Part shown: positions 29,574-38,299 of the stretch, piece by piece
Numbering within the stretch: the first letter of the stretch is position 1
Layout: every line of letters starts with the position of its first letter
From: Leptospira sanjuanensis
GTDB taxonomy: Bacteria > Spirochaetota > Leptospiria > Leptospirales > Leptospiraceae
DNA length: 64,000 bases
Direction: 5' to 3'
Assembly (NCBI RefSeq): GCF_022267375.1
Contig: NZ_JAIZBH010000001.1
Span: forward strand, 2,514,501-2,578,500
Program-made: the position numbers and the translations under genes
The notes under the pieces: generated by a model
The model's database searches: none
What the model was told of the DNA's origin: nothing
Seen by the model: only the letters and a program-made list of their open reading frames with translations

Positions 29574-30740
29574 CTAACGTTGTTTAGACGCAATTCCGTT
29601 GACCGCTTGCGCCGATGCTCCACCGAGGTCGGGCGTAACCGCGGTCCACGCGGAAGGAAGGCCGGTCGTCGAATACGCGAAAAAGTTGGAAGTTCCCGCG
29701 ACCACGTATCGATCCAAAGCGGAATTGTAAGCCGCTCCCAAAAGATTTTTACCGGAACAACCCGAAACTACGCTCGCATCCAAAGGATGCCAAACGTCCG
29801 AACCGAACTGATAGTAATCCATAGAACAGGAATTTCCGAACAAAACGATCTTGTCCTTTCCCTCAACGGCAATGCTTGCGTGAACTTGGATCGCGGTGGA
29901 ATACACAATCGCGCTTCCTACATTCGTAACGGATGACGCGATTTTTGCTTCTGCTCCGGGGTTGTCCGCATCGCCGTAGACAAGAATACTTCCGTTCTTT
30001 AAGGCCAAAACCTGATTTACGTTACTCGCCATTCCCACCGAAGGAAACGAGTTCGCAAGTGAAGGAATGTTCACCACGGAAAACTCGGGGTTTACGGAAT
30101 GAACTCCGCTGAAATACAATTGGGATGCGACCTCGTTATAAGAGACCGTGTTGTAATAGTCGGTTCCGATGTAGGAGGAACCGTCCGTGATTCCCATATA
30201 TTGCCAAGTGATTCCGTCCGAAGAATGTTGTCCGAAATAATCGGTTCCGTTGGCGGCCTGATTTTTTTGCCCCACGGCCCAAAACTGTCCCGCGCCGTAG
30301 GTAACGCCAAACAACGATTTGGTGGTTGGCGTCGATGCAATCATTACGGGATCGCACGCGCGCAACACCCAAGTTTCTCCGTCGTCCTTGCTCGACCAGA
30401 TTCCGCAATTGCCTCCACCGTTTGTCGTCCCGACCGCAACCCAGGTTCCGTTACCATAGGCGGCGTTCTTCAAAGAACCTCCGCTACAGCCCGGAAATCG
30501 GACGGCGCTAAACTTCCACGAAATTCCGTCTTGGGAAGTCCAGGATGTGCAATTGTCTCCTACGGCTACGAATTGTGTTCCGCTGGCGTTCGAGGCATTC
30601 GACGGGGTAAGGCCGAAGCTCCAACCGATCTGACCCAAAAGTGCCATCGGGTTGGAAGCGTCCAAACTGAACTTATCCGCTTGCGCGCAGGAACTTAGAA
30701 AAATCGAAAGGATTACAATAAATGAATACCCGCGTCTCAC
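29574..30740 (-). CDS. Lipoprotein with WD/kelch-like propeller repeats (paralogue 1)
   Basis: 388 residues. The signal ends in L-S-S-C (Cys18), followed by 'AQADKFSLDASNP', which is nearly identical in the neighbouring paralogue. The rest is a series of about seven short blades of the type 'GTQFVAVGDNCTSWTSQDGI', 'GNGTWVAVG', 'WSSKDDGETWVL', 'GAGQFWAVG' and 'DRYVVAGTSNFFAYS'. These are the Asp-box/sialidase-like or kelch-like repeats of a beta-propeller. Such lipoproteins are probably surface-exposed or periplasmic; ligand unknown. It lies 175 bp downstream of its paralogue, in the same direction. Confidence 0.72.
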   Translation of the reverse strand: MRRGYSFIVILSIFLSSCAQADKFSLDASNPMALLGQIGWSFGLTPSNASNASGTQFVAVGDNCTSWTSQDGISWKFSAVRFPGCSGGSLKNAAYGNGTWVAVGTTNGGGNCGIWSSKDDGETWVLRACDPVMIASTPTTKSLFGVTYGAGQFWAVGQKNQAANGTDYFGQHSSDGITWQYMGITDGSSYIGTDYYNTVSYNEVASQLYFSGVHSVNPEFSVVNIPSLANSFPSVGMASNVNQVLALKNGSILVYGDADNPGAEAKIASSVTNVGSAIVYSTAIQVHASIAVEGKDKIVLFGNSCSMDYYQFGSDVWHPLDASVVSGCSGKNLLGAAYNSALDRYVVAGTSNFFAYSTTGLPSAWTAVTPDLGGASAQAVNGIASKQR

Positions 30741-30915
30741 TCGTTTTCTCCGGATCGATCGGATCTGGGATTTTTTAAACCGACTTCATTTTGGAAAACG
30801 GTTTCCGATCTCTAAACAAAACAACAAACGAGAATTTCGGAAAATACAAAAATTTGAATATTCGGAATGAATGCCATACTCCGCGGAATGAACGACGACT
30901 CTTGCAGATACGATC

Positions 30916-32103
30916 TTACTTGGTGGCGATTCCTAAGATGGCCGGTCCCGGTGTTCCGCCAGACGCCTGTGATACGACTGTCCACGCGGAAGGAAGGCCG
31001 GTCGTCGAATACGCGAAGGCAGTCGGAGTGCTTCCGCTGACGCGCGCGCCCGCTACGTAAAGATCCAAGGCCGTATTGTAAGCCATGGATGTCCAATCCA
31101 GACCGGAACAATTCGTCATGGTGGGTGCGGGCGCCGCAACCCCCGGATGCCAAACGTTTAAACCGAATTGATAATAATCGATCTTACATTGGTTCCCTAA
31201 AATGACGATCTTGTCCTTTCCTTCCGCGGCGGTATTGATATGACTCGTCACGCCCGTGTTCGAAGAACTCGCCGAACTTACGGTCGTAATCGAATTTCCG
31301 ATCTTCACCACACCCATCGTCGGAGACGTGTAGTTATCGTCGCCGTATACGAGAACCTTACCCGATTTCAAAGCTAACACACCGTAGCTGAAGGAAGTCA
31401 TCGAGACGGAAACGGAAGATTGACCCAAGCCTGGAAGCACAACGCTGATCACTTCGCTGTTCACGTTATGCACACCGCTGAAATACACTTCGGAAGTAAC
31501 GGAGTTATAGGAAGAAGAATAGAGATAGTCCGAACCGATGTAACTGGAGCCGTCCGTCAAAGAAAGATACTGCCACGAAGAACCGTCGCTCGATACCTGA
31601 CCGAAAAATCCCACGCCCGTAGTGGAACCGTTATGCGGACCTCCCGCAAAGAAACGGGTTCCCGCATAGACGATCGTGTACAACGGATGCAGAGCCGAAG
31701 TTCCATTCGGCGGGCTGGGATTCGGATCGCAGGAAGAAGCGGTCCAAGTTTCCGCGTCCTTGCTCGACCAAATTCCGCAACCGCCGTTCGCGTTCAAAGC
31801 GCCTACGGCCACCCAAGTCCCGTTACCGTACGCGATCGCAGAAATAGAACCGTCCGTACAACCGGAGAATTTCGTATTGCTGTATGTCCAAGTCTTACCG
31901 TCCGAACTTTTCCAAAAGGAACATTTCTCACCAACGGAAACGAAGTTGGTCGTGCCGGAACCCGTATTCGGAACGGCGTTGATGCTCCAGGAAATTTGCG
32001 CTAAAAGCGCCAAAGGATTCGAAGAATCAAGACTGAATTTATCGGCCTGTGCACAGGCGGAAACCAGGAGAACAGAAATCAGAATGGAAATAACTTTTTT
32101 CAT
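30916..32103 (-). CDS. Lipoprotein with propeller repeats (paralogue 2)
   Basis: 395 residues. The signal ends V-S-A-C (Cys17), followed by 'AQADKFSLDSSNP'. The blade order matches paralogue 1 throughout: 'TNFVSVGEKCSFWKSSDGK', 'GNGTWVAVG', 'CGIWSSKDAETW', 'YLSLTDGSSYIGSDY', 'AEGKDKIVILGNQCKIDYYQFG' and 'AYSTTGLPSAWT'. The conserved core against more variable loops suggests an old tandem duplication. Several cysteines are shared in position. The gene starts about 150 bp from the 37-bp tandem repeat. Confidence 0.72.
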   Translation of the reverse strand: MKKVISILISVLLVSACAQADKFSLDSSNPLALLAQISWSINAVPNTGSGTTNFVSVGEKCSFWKSSDGKTWTYSNTKFSGCTDGSISAIAYGNGTWVAVGALNANGGCGIWSSKDAETWTASSCDPNPSPPNGTSALHPLYTIVYAGTRFFAGGPHNGSTTGVGFFGQVSSDGSSWQYLSLTDGSSYIGSDYLYSSSYNSVTSEVYFSGVHNVNSEVISVVLPGLGQSSVSVSMTSFSYGVLALKSGKVLVYGDDNYTSPTMGVVKIGNSITTVSSASSSNTGVTSHINTAAEGKDKIVILGNQCKIDYYQFGLNVWHPGVAAPAPTMTNCSGLDWTSMAYNTALDLYVAGARVSGSTPTAFAYSTTGLPSAWTVVSQASGGTPGPAILGIATK

Positions 32104-32255
32104 GATCGCCTCATTAGATTAACCCTTATTTCCGATTATTTTTTCAAAAAAAATTATAAACCGAAAAATGCCGACAATTTTCAAAGAATCATACGGCTTG
32201 TCCCGAAACTTATTTCTACTTGGATAGAAAAACAAGCTACAGCTTCATTCCTGAC

Positions 32256-32474
32256 GCTGCGATCCATAGAGAGCAGTGTCGCTGAGTTTCCCGCTGCGAT
32301 CCATAGAGAGCAGTGTCGCTGAGTTTCCCGCTGCGATCCATAGAGAGCAGTGTCGCTGAGTTTCCCGCTGCGACCCATAGAGAGCAGTGTCGCTGAGTTT
32401 CCCGCTGCGACCCATAGAGAGCAGTGTCGCTGAGTTTCCCGCTGCGACCCATAGAGAGCAGTGTCGCTGAGTTT
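32256..32474. repeat. 37-bp tandem repeat, about six copies
   Basis: The unit begins GCTGCGATCCATAGAGAGCA and ends GTGTCGCTGAGTTTCCC. Copies start at 32256, 32293, 32330, 32367, 32404 and 32441, the last cut short in TTT. Copies 1-3 read GATCC and copies 4-6 GACCC at one position; otherwise they are identical. There are no spacers. The array is bracketed by TTGTCCCGAAA (about 32199-32209) and TTTGGGACAGG (about 32477-32487), which are roughly inverted. Reading frames through it are artefacts with 37-residue period. Outside the array, 32104-32255 and 32488-32614 hold no gene. Confidence 0.92.
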
Positions 32475-32614
32475 TCTTTGGGACAGGTTCTTATAGGAAT
32501 TCTAACGTAAAGAAACGGAAATTACAAACCCCAAAATCCGGATTTTCCGGAACAATCCAACTTTACAATCGAGAATAAAAAAATAGAATGAAACCCTAAC
32601 CCCGAGAAAAGGCC

Positions 32615-33067
32615 ATGAAACCAAAATCGATATTCTCAGAATTACAGGCCGAAGAAAGCACGGGATTTCTTTTTTGGCAGATTACGAACCTTTGGCAAAA
32701 ACGGATTCGGGAGAATCTTTTGGTTCTCGATCTGACGCACGTTCAATTCGTTCTGTTGGCGAGTTTGGCTTGGTTCGAGGAAACCGTCCAAAAAGCGACG
32801 CAAGTCCGCCTCGCCGAACACGCGAAAACGGACGTCATGATGACCTCCAAGGTCTTGCGCAGTCTCGAATCCAAAAAACTCCTTACGAGAAAACCCGATC
32901 CGGAGGATTCCAGAGCGAATTGTTTGTTACTCACGCCGGAAGGAAAAGAGCTGGTCGAAAAGGCCGTTCATATCGTTGAATCCACGGACAAGCTCTTCTT
33001 TTCCATTCTCAAAGACGAAAAAAACTTCAGAAGTTCCCTTTTGGATCTAAGACAGCAGAATGCCTGA
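32615..33067 (+). CDS. MarR-family transcriptional regulator
   Basis: 150 residues, ATG 32615. The winged helix lies in about 45-115, with 'VRLAEHAKTDVMMTSKVLRSL' as the recognition helix and 'LLTRKPDPEDSRANCLLLT' as the wing, including the conserved D-x-R. 'FLFWQITNLWQKRIREN' forms the dimerisation helix. MarR proteins usually repress efflux or stress genes until a ligand binds. Its last 8 bp overlap the next gene in a different frame, so the two are likely translated together. Confidence 0.85.
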   Translation: MKPKSIFSELQAEESTGFLFWQITNLWQKRIRENLLVLDLTHVQFVLLASLAWFEETVQKATQVRLAEHAKTDVMMTSKVLRSLESKKLLTRKPDPEDSRANCLLLTPEGKELVEKAVHIVESTDKLFFSILKDEKNFRSSLLDLRQQNA

Positions 33068-33824
33068 AAAACATTCGAATATTAGAATATTCTACGAAAC
33101 CGAATCTTTTCTTTTTGCCGAAAAACCGCCGGGCATACCGGTTCATGCGACCAAAGATTCCAAACGGGAGAATTTTGCGGACCGTCTCCAAAAACAACTC
33201 TCGTTCGAATATTTGAGAACCGTAAACCGATTGGATCTGGACACAAGCGGTCTCGTTTTCTTCTGCAAAGATCCTGAGAAAAATCCGGAAGCAGATCGCA
33301 TATTAAAGACTTCGGAAAAAATTTATCTCTGTGTCGCGGTTGGAATCGTGGAAGAGGAACGTTTCACAGAAACCTGTTATCTGAAAGACGGAAATAAAAA
33401 AGTCAGAAAAGTTTTTTCCGGAGGAGACAAAGCGATCACCGAATTCTTCGTTTTAAAAAGGGAAAGAAATGAAAATTATACCGTTCTACTCGCGAAACTT
33501 CATACCGGACGAAGGCACCAGATCCGATTTCATCTGAGTGAAAAAGGATTCCCGATCCTCGGCGATCATGTTTATGGAAAATCGGAAACCGATGCCTCTC
33601 GCGTGGAAAAGACTTCGAACAATCGGAGCCGAACTCCCATCACAAAACAGAAACGGCAAAGGCCGATCGCTAAACGTTCTCTCTTACACGCGATGGCAGT
33701 TTCGTTCGAAACCGCGGAAGGAACTAAGGAAAGAATTTTTTGTCCTCCTCCTCGCGACTTTCAAAACTTCTTGGACGATGTCGAATTGGATGATTCGATT
33801 TTTTCGAAATTCCTCCTAAAATAG
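33060..33824 (+). CDS. RluA-family pseudouridine synthase
   Basis: 254 residues, ATG 33060, overlapping the MarR gene by 8 bp. The catalytic motif is 'NRLDLDTSGL' with Asp59. The usual first residue His is Asn, which occurs in RluA relatives. 'KIYLCVAVG', 'LHTGRRHQIRFHLS' and 'GDHVYG' complete the family signature. There is no S4 domain. An insertion of basic residues ('NNRSRTPITKQKRQRPIAKR') precedes the last conserved block. The target (23S rRNA or tRNA) cannot be fixed. Its pairing with a MarR regulator is unusual. Confidence 0.85.
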   Translation: MPEKHSNIRIFYETESFLFAEKPPGIPVHATKDSKRENFADRLQKQLSFEYLRTVNRLDLDTSGLVFFCKDPEKNPEADRILKTSEKIYLCVAVGIVEEERFTETCYLKDGNKKVRKVFSGGDKAITEFFVLKRERNENYTVLLAKLHTGRRHQIRFHLSEKGFPILGDHVYGKSETDASRVEKTSNNRSRTPITKQKRQRPIAKRSLLHAMAVSFETAEGTKERIFCPPPRDFQNFLDDVELDDSIFSKFLLK

Positions 33825-33876
33825 AAAGACAAGGATCGGCACTTAAGAGACGGTTTCTCTCCAACGGGAGAACTCC

Positions 33877-34725
33877 ATGTCAAAAAAGAACGCACTTATC
33901 ATCGGAACCAGCGGTGTTGCGGGGCAAAGCGCGGTCGCGGCCATTCGCGAATTCGCAAACAAGCAAAACGAAGAATGGAATGTGATTGCGACGACGAGTA
34001 AGAATTCTCCCTTGACCGAAGCCGATTTAACGATCACGGAAATCGATTTGGACGCGGAAGATCATTCTCTTCCTCGTTTGTACGAAGGACTTTCAAAGAG
34101 CGGAATTCATACGATCGATCTTTTTATTTATACACCGGCAAGAGGCAATTTAGGTTATCCGGTTTCCGAAACCCCCGAAAACGACGTCAAGGACGCTTTG
34201 AAATTCTGTATGGACCCGATGCTTGCGGTCGAAGCAAAACTCAAACCGACTCTCAGTGTCGGATATTCCGCGTATTATTATAGACCGCACCTACAACCGT
34301 TTTACGGATCGCTCGCGTTCGTAAAAAAGAAAATGGAGGAATGGGCGCTGCAAGATCCGGCTCGACGCAAAATCATCCGTGCGGGTTCTTTTTTCAGTCA
34401 GAGCGTTCGCGGTATCACGATCATTCTTCAAAGAATGGGAAAAAAATCGCAGGATCCGGATTTGCTGAAGCTTTTGAAACTTCAAAAAGAATCGGGAAAA
34501 AGTTTTCCCGATTTCTTTTTGGAATATGTTGCCAAGCAGGAAGAAGCTTCTTTCGGTTCGAAATTTCCGAACATTCCGTTTCGACTAACGTCACAAGACG
34601 ATTTAAAAAATGCGTTAATCCGAATTTTGGAAGGAGAATCGGCTCCGATCGTTTCTCTTGTGGGCGCTTGGATATGGACCGAAAGGTCCCTTCCGGAAAT
34701 GCCTGAATATTTGAAGAAGTTTTAA
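33877..34725 (+). CDS. SDR-like oxidoreductase
   Basis: 282 residues, ATG 33877. The N-terminal cofactor motif is 'IIGTSGVAGQSAV' (Gly10-x2-Gly13-x2-Gly16), followed by 'EIDLDAED' and an 'FIYTPARG' block replacing the usual N-A-G. A Tyr-x3-Lys-like pair lies in 'PFYGSLAFVKKKME'. The order of elements fits an atypical short-chain dehydrogenase, and the C-terminal half is distinctive. NAD(P)-dependent activity is likely but not certain. It is 52 bp after the pseudouridine synthase in the same direction. Confidence 0.68.
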   Translation: MSKKNALIIGTSGVAGQSAVAAIREFANKQNEEWNVIATTSKNSPLTEADLTITEIDLDAEDHSLPRLYEGLSKSGIHTIDLFIYTPARGNLGYPVSETPENDVKDALKFCMDPMLAVEAKLKPTLSVGYSAYYYRPHLQPFYGSLAFVKKKMEEWALQDPARRKIIRAGSFFSQSVRGITIILQRMGKKSQDPDLLKLLKLQKESGKSFPDFFLEYVAKQEEASFGSKFPNIPFRLTSQDDLKNALIRILEGESAPIVSLVGAWIWTERSLPEMPEYLKKF

Positions 34726-34811
34726 ATTCGGTTGCTAAAAAAATTAAATCGAAGAGACCATTAAAAAGATCGGCACCTAAAGTTCTAAATTAAAAAATCG
34801 ATATCCTCCTT

Positions 34812-35834
34812 ATGAAGCTACTTTCACATTACGTTCCTTGTTTGTTCGTCTTTGCATATTTTGCCGTCGTCCCGGTTTCGGCTCAGGAAGATCCGAGCAA
34901 TCCCTCTTTAAGTCGGGAGGAAAGGGATCGGATCATCGCAAAACAAGAAGACCGTTGGGAAATTGCCGGATCTTCACAAAACGTAAACGCAAGCACGTTC
35001 GGTTTTTCGATTTTAAAACCGTTCATCGAGTCGTTTCTTCCGTATCAGGAAACGGTTTTAGATACGGGAAATCTAAGACTTAAAATTCCTGCGAATTCCT
35101 TTTCCGATTCGAAACGCATCGAAGCAAGGATCACCGTTCTGAACAATCACGCCGATTTTCTTTTCGCGGGAGTTCCCACACAAATCGGGGCGAATCTTCT
35201 TTTGGAATCTACGGGAATGTTTTATCTCGCCTTCTACAATGAGGAAGGAAAACGAACCGAACCCAGAAAGCAGTTGTCTGTGGAACTCCAAGCCTTGACC
35301 GATCCGTCCGGCTCCAACGTATATCGTTTTTCAAACGGAACCTGGGATTTAGTTTCAAGCGAGACCAAAGCGACAACCCGCCAAGCGGTTGAAACGATGG
35401 AAGGATTTCCCTTCCAGTTTTATTCCAAGATTCAATCGACCGGTTGGTGGAATTTCGATAAACCGAAACCCGAGTTCACTTGTCTGGAAGGAAAGGTCGA
35501 TGTTAAGAACAATCGTAACTTTTCGGTTCAGGCGATCGGACTTGATTATTACGGAATGAGTTATGCAAACGTCGAAGCGAATGGAACGTTTAGAATCAAC
35601 GTTTTGAAAGATAAAAAAGTAAAAATTCTGGTCGTGAACTTTTACGGCGGCAAGACAGGCCCGAAACAAATCGGTTTTTTACCGCCGATACAAACCCAAA
35701 ATAAAACCGCGTTTTCCTCCAAACCTTCCGACGTTTGTCAAAAGATTCCGAGTATTTCTCCGTTTACGATCACCGAAGCAGTCTTCAACGACCGATCTTC
35801 GTTTTTGAAAGCGATCGATATGCCGGATTTATAA
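34812..35834 (+). CDS. Exported hypothetical protein
   Basis: 340 residues, ATG 34812. A clear signal peptide ends 'PVSA-Q' (residue 24). The mature protein is predicted to be mostly beta: residues about 75-210 and 215-320 look like two sandwich domains, the second carrying 'FTCLEGKVDVKNNRNF' and 'ANGTFRINVLKDKKVKILV', as in carboxypeptidase-regulatory-like folds. Two cysteines near the ends (about 222 and 309) could form a disulfide. No catalytic motif and no known family. A terminator-like hairpin follows its stop codon. Confidence 0.6.
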   Translation: MKLLSHYVPCLFVFAYFAVVPVSAQEDPSNPSLSREERDRIIAKQEDRWEIAGSSQNVNASTFGFSILKPFIESFLPYQETVLDTGNLRLKIPANSFSDSKRIEARITVLNNHADFLFAGVPTQIGANLLLESTGMFYLAFYNEEGKRTEPRKQLSVELQALTDPSGSNVYRFSNGTWDLVSSETKATTRQAVETMEGFPFQFYSKIQSTGWWNFDKPKPEFTCLEGKVDVKNNRNFSVQAIGLDYYGMSYANVEANGTFRINVLKDKKVKILVVNFYGGKTGPKQIGFLPPIQTQNKTAFSSKPSDVCQKIPSISPFTITEAVFNDRSSFLKAIDMPDL

Positions 35835-35840
35835 TGTTCA

Positions 35841-35866
35841 TTCATTGGGACACTCCAGTGAACTTT
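35841..35866 (+). terminator. Terminator-like hairpin
   Basis: TTCATTGG (35841-35848), loop GACACT, CCAGTGAA (35855-35862) with one T-G pair, then CTTTTG. It lies directly after the exported hypothetical gene. The short T run keeps confidence moderate. Confidence 0.5.
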
Positions 35867-36010
35867 TGCCTTTTGCGCGCCTGTCTATTGTTTACGAAAG
35901 ACGCCTTTGGGTAACCGCTGAGAATTGAAACTTTATTTATTTCTGCAAATTCAAATGCTCGAAAAACCGGAATCCAGTGCCTCAATTCATTTTGTTTTCG
36001 AATTCTCAGC

Positions 36011-36055
36011 TATTATTTTGTGATTTTTTTATTGAATAAAAATCACAAAATAATA
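36011..36055. promoter_or_regulatory. Perfect 18-bp inverted repeat upstream of the Ig-like lipoprotein
   Basis: TATTATTTTGTGATTTTT (36011-36028) and its exact complement at 36038-36055 flank a 9-nt loop, TTATTGAAT. It is AT-rich and 78 bp before the Ig-like lipoprotein start. With the preceding gene already provided with a hairpin, this stem may be a regulatory site, an mRNA 5' structure, or the footprint of a mobile end. Flanking sequence 35867-36010 and 36056-36133 shows no gene. Confidence 0.6.
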
Positions 36056-36133
36056 TTATGAATAAAATAACCTTTTTGTTACATGATATTTTCAATTCGG
36101 TTATTTGGAATACAAAAAAGGAATCCAGTTTCC

Positions 36134-37330
36134 ATGAATTTCAGAGATATGCGCAAAAAACAAAATTTTTCAACCGATTTTACGAGAAAAACCAGACTCA
36201 AAATCACCTACTTTCTTTTCATCGTCCTCCTTACCTTAAATCCGAGTTGTAAACACGGTGGCGGTTCCAATCAGGAAATGAATGATTTACTTTTGCTTTT
36301 AGGAGCGCAGGGACAATCAACACCAAGTCCCATTACCTTTAGCCTGCTCAAATCGGGTAATCCGTCAATCAATAGCGCCTATGGAATTTATGAGGAGACG
36401 ATAGATATTCGAGCGATGGCAACTGGAACGGCGAAAACAATCTCGACAACAGGTCAATTTCAATTTTCTATTTCTCCTAATCTACCTTCAGGGTTGACAA
36501 CAAGTAGTATCTATAAGAATGGAAACGGATTCCAAATCCTTGGTATTCCGACCGCAGTCACTTCACCTAAAATCTATACGGTTACAGCTACCTACTCAGG
36601 AGATCCGTCGTATAAAGTTTCAGGAACATTTTCTATGTCTACAGTAGTCAATGCCCCTTCGTTATCCTATCCTTGTTCTTTTTCCTCTCCTTGTAATTTT
36701 GCAGTCAACGTCCCGATCTCAACGCTGGCTCCATACTACCAAGGAAGTTCACAGATTGAAACACAGATCAACGAATGGACCGCCCCGTCTCTACCGGCTG
36801 GTTTGTCAATCAGCCCGGTCACCGGTAATATATCGGGAACGCCGACTACCCTCTCTTCTATTACGTCTTATGCGGTCACAGGTAAAAATGCAGGCGGCAA
36901 TGCCCAAGCAAACTTAAATATCGGAATAAAAAGCCTAATTTTCGGATATTCAACACTATCTACAACGGAATATACGACCTTCGGATCTATCTCTTATCCG
37001 GTTAATTCTCCAGCACTTCAATCAGCAACGTCCACCGTGTTTTCTATCAACCCCGCTCTTCCAGCCGGTCTTTCATTAAACACGAGTAACGGAACTATTT
37101 CTGGAACCCCAACTGCAACATCAATACCAACAACGTATACGATAACGGGAACAAATAGCTCAGGAAGTGTATCGACAATGATTAATATAGAAATAAAAAA
37201 CGGGAATTACCTCTGCTACAATGGAGGAGCCGCAGCCGGATGTAGCATCTATCCTTACACGTGTAAAGCATCGTCACAATGTTACAACTCATTATCCTTT
37301 TGTAAGTCATCTTCCCCTTGCTTATATTAG
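36134..37330 (+). CDS. Lipoprotein with putative Ig-like (He_PIG) repeats
   Basis: 398 residues from ATG 36134, chosen over the open frame's earlier start because AAGGAATCC lies just upstream. A long basic leader precedes the signal, which ends in N-P-S-C (Cys39). Three repeats follow, two with the Ig-like signature 'LPAGLSISPVTGNISGTPT' and 'LPAGLSLNTSNGTISGTPT', as found in surface adhesins. The last 40 residues are cysteine-rich (at least eight Cys), probably disulfide-bonded. The gene is AT-richer and uses ACA/TCA/GGA codons more than its neighbours, suggesting transfer. Surface exposure is likely, but binding is unproven. Confidence 0.7.
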   Translation: MNFRDMRKKQNFSTDFTRKTRLKITYFLFIVLLTLNPSCKHGGGSNQEMNDLLLLLGAQGQSTPSPITFSLLKSGNPSINSAYGIYEETIDIRAMATGTAKTISTTGQFQFSISPNLPSGLTTSSIYKNGNGFQILGIPTAVTSPKIYTVTATYSGDPSYKVSGTFSMSTVVNAPSLSYPCSFSSPCNFAVNVPISTLAPYYQGSSQIETQINEWTAPSLPAGLSISPVTGNISGTPTTLSSITSYAVTGKNAGGNAQANLNIGIKSLIFGYSTLSTTEYTTFGSISYPVNSPALQSATSTVFSINPALPAGLSLNTSNGTISGTPTATSIPTTYTITGTNSSGSVSTMINIEIKNGNYLCYNGGAAAGCSIYPYTCKASSQCYNSLSFCKSSSPCLY

Positions 37331-37338
37331 AAAAAAAG

Positions 37339-37385
37339 AATCTATTTTCTCATAAACAATTGAAATTAATTTGGGAAAATAGATT
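37339..37385. terminator. Shared hairpin between convergent genes
   Basis: AATCTATTTTC (37339-37349) and GAAAATAGATT (37375-37385) are perfect inverted arms with a 25-nt AT-rich loop, followed by TCTTTACATT on the plus strand and preceded by T-rich complement on the minus strand. It lies between the Ig-like lipoprotein gene and rsmI, both ending here. AT-rich stems are weaker terminators, so confidence is moderate. Confidence 0.5.
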
Positions 37386-37414
37386 TCTTTACATTCCTTC
37401 TCAGAATCTGTATT

Positions 37415-38221
37415 CTAATTTTTAGAGAACTTCGAAGATCGCTTTCGATATTTTTTTCGGGGTTTTGGCATTGATCGCTGATTATGCTCCTGCTTCGATC
37501 CCTGGCCTGCATTTGACTTCGACTGCCCCTTTCTCTGCGAAACGACGATCACCGGATTTCCTTTCGGAAGGTTATCCACGATTTTCAAAAGATCTCCGAT
37601 CTTTCCGCGAAACTGAAACTCGGACTCCAAAGTAAGGTCCAGACAAAGAAAGATCTGCCGATCCTCTCCCGTTTTTTTTAAGACGAAATCCAAATCGTGT
37701 AGCACCGCCTTATAACGGTAAGGCGTTTCGTAAAATACGATCGTATGACCCGGTTTTAAATAACGGCTCAATTCGTTTTTACGATCGGCCGATTCTCTGG
37801 ATAAAAAGCCGCAAAACGTAAACGGAGAAATCTTAAAACCGGAAATGCTCAAAGCCGCTCCGAAGGCGATCGGACCGGGCGAGCTCTTGACAGTTCCGCC
37901 TCTTCGCAAGACTTCCTGAACCAGTTCCCTTCCGGGATCTTCGATTCCCGGTGTTCCGGCATCCGATATCAAAACGCTGAGATTAGCGTCCATCACTTGA
38001 TCGCCGAGCTCTTTGATTTGTTCCGGGGTTGTATGTTCGTTGCAAAGAAGAAATTCTTTTTGGACGTTGACGGATTTTAAAAGAGTGGAAGTCGTTCTGG
38101 ATTCTTCGCCTATGAGTATATCAGAATGTTCTAATAATTCTTTGCCGCGCTGCGTGAGGTCTCCCGGATTTCCGAGAGAAACCGATACTAAAATTAAGGT
38201 TCCTTTTTTCGAAGTTTCCAT
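37415..38221 (-). CDS. rsmI: 16S rRNA (cytidine-2'-O)-methyltransferase
   Basis: 268 residues, ATG 38221. '[12 protein letters not shown]' begins the tetrapyrrole-methylase-fold domain, followed by '[11 protein letters not shown]', '[17 protein letters not shown]', '[16 protein letters not shown]' and 'FCGFLSRES'. These are the blocks of RsmI, which methylates the ribose of C1402 in 16S rRNA. The C-terminal 35 residues are a basic, Lys/Arg/Gln-rich tail not seen in E. coli RsmI, possibly for RNA binding. It is the last of three same-strand genes after the M23 peptidase and the HAD enzyme. Confidence 0.85.
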   Translation of the reverse strand: METSKKGTLILVSVSLGNPGDLTQRGKELLEHSDILIGEESRTTSTLLKSVNVQKEFLLCNEHTTPEQIKELGDQVMDANLSVLISDAGTPGIEDPGRELVQEVLRRGGTVKSSPGPIAFGAALSISGFKISPFTFCGFLSRESADRKNELSRYLKPGHTIVFYETPYRYKAVLHDLDFVLKKTGEDRQIFLCLDLTLESEFQFRGKIGDLLKIVDNLPKGNPVIVVSQRKGQSKSNAGQGSKQEHNQRSMPKPRKKYRKRSSKFSKN

Positions 38222-38299
38222 GATTCAATGATCGATTTCGAATATTCCAAAAATTCCAACTTTTTTCAAGAAACGGATGTTCCGAGCCGATTTAAGACG

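Noticed and set aside
32181..32452. Minus-strand ORFs through the 37-bp array, giving proteins with 37-residue repeats
   Set aside because: 111 bp is three units, so any frame stays open by periodicity. No ribosome-binding site, and composition follows the repeat.
32256..32474. 37-bp array as a CRISPR
   Set aside because: Units are contiguous with no spacers and there are no cas genes.
35168..35180. GGGAGTTCCCACA inside the exported hypothetical gene
   Set aside because: It encodes part of a normal A-G-V-P-T run in frame; most likely coincidence rather than a repeat copy.
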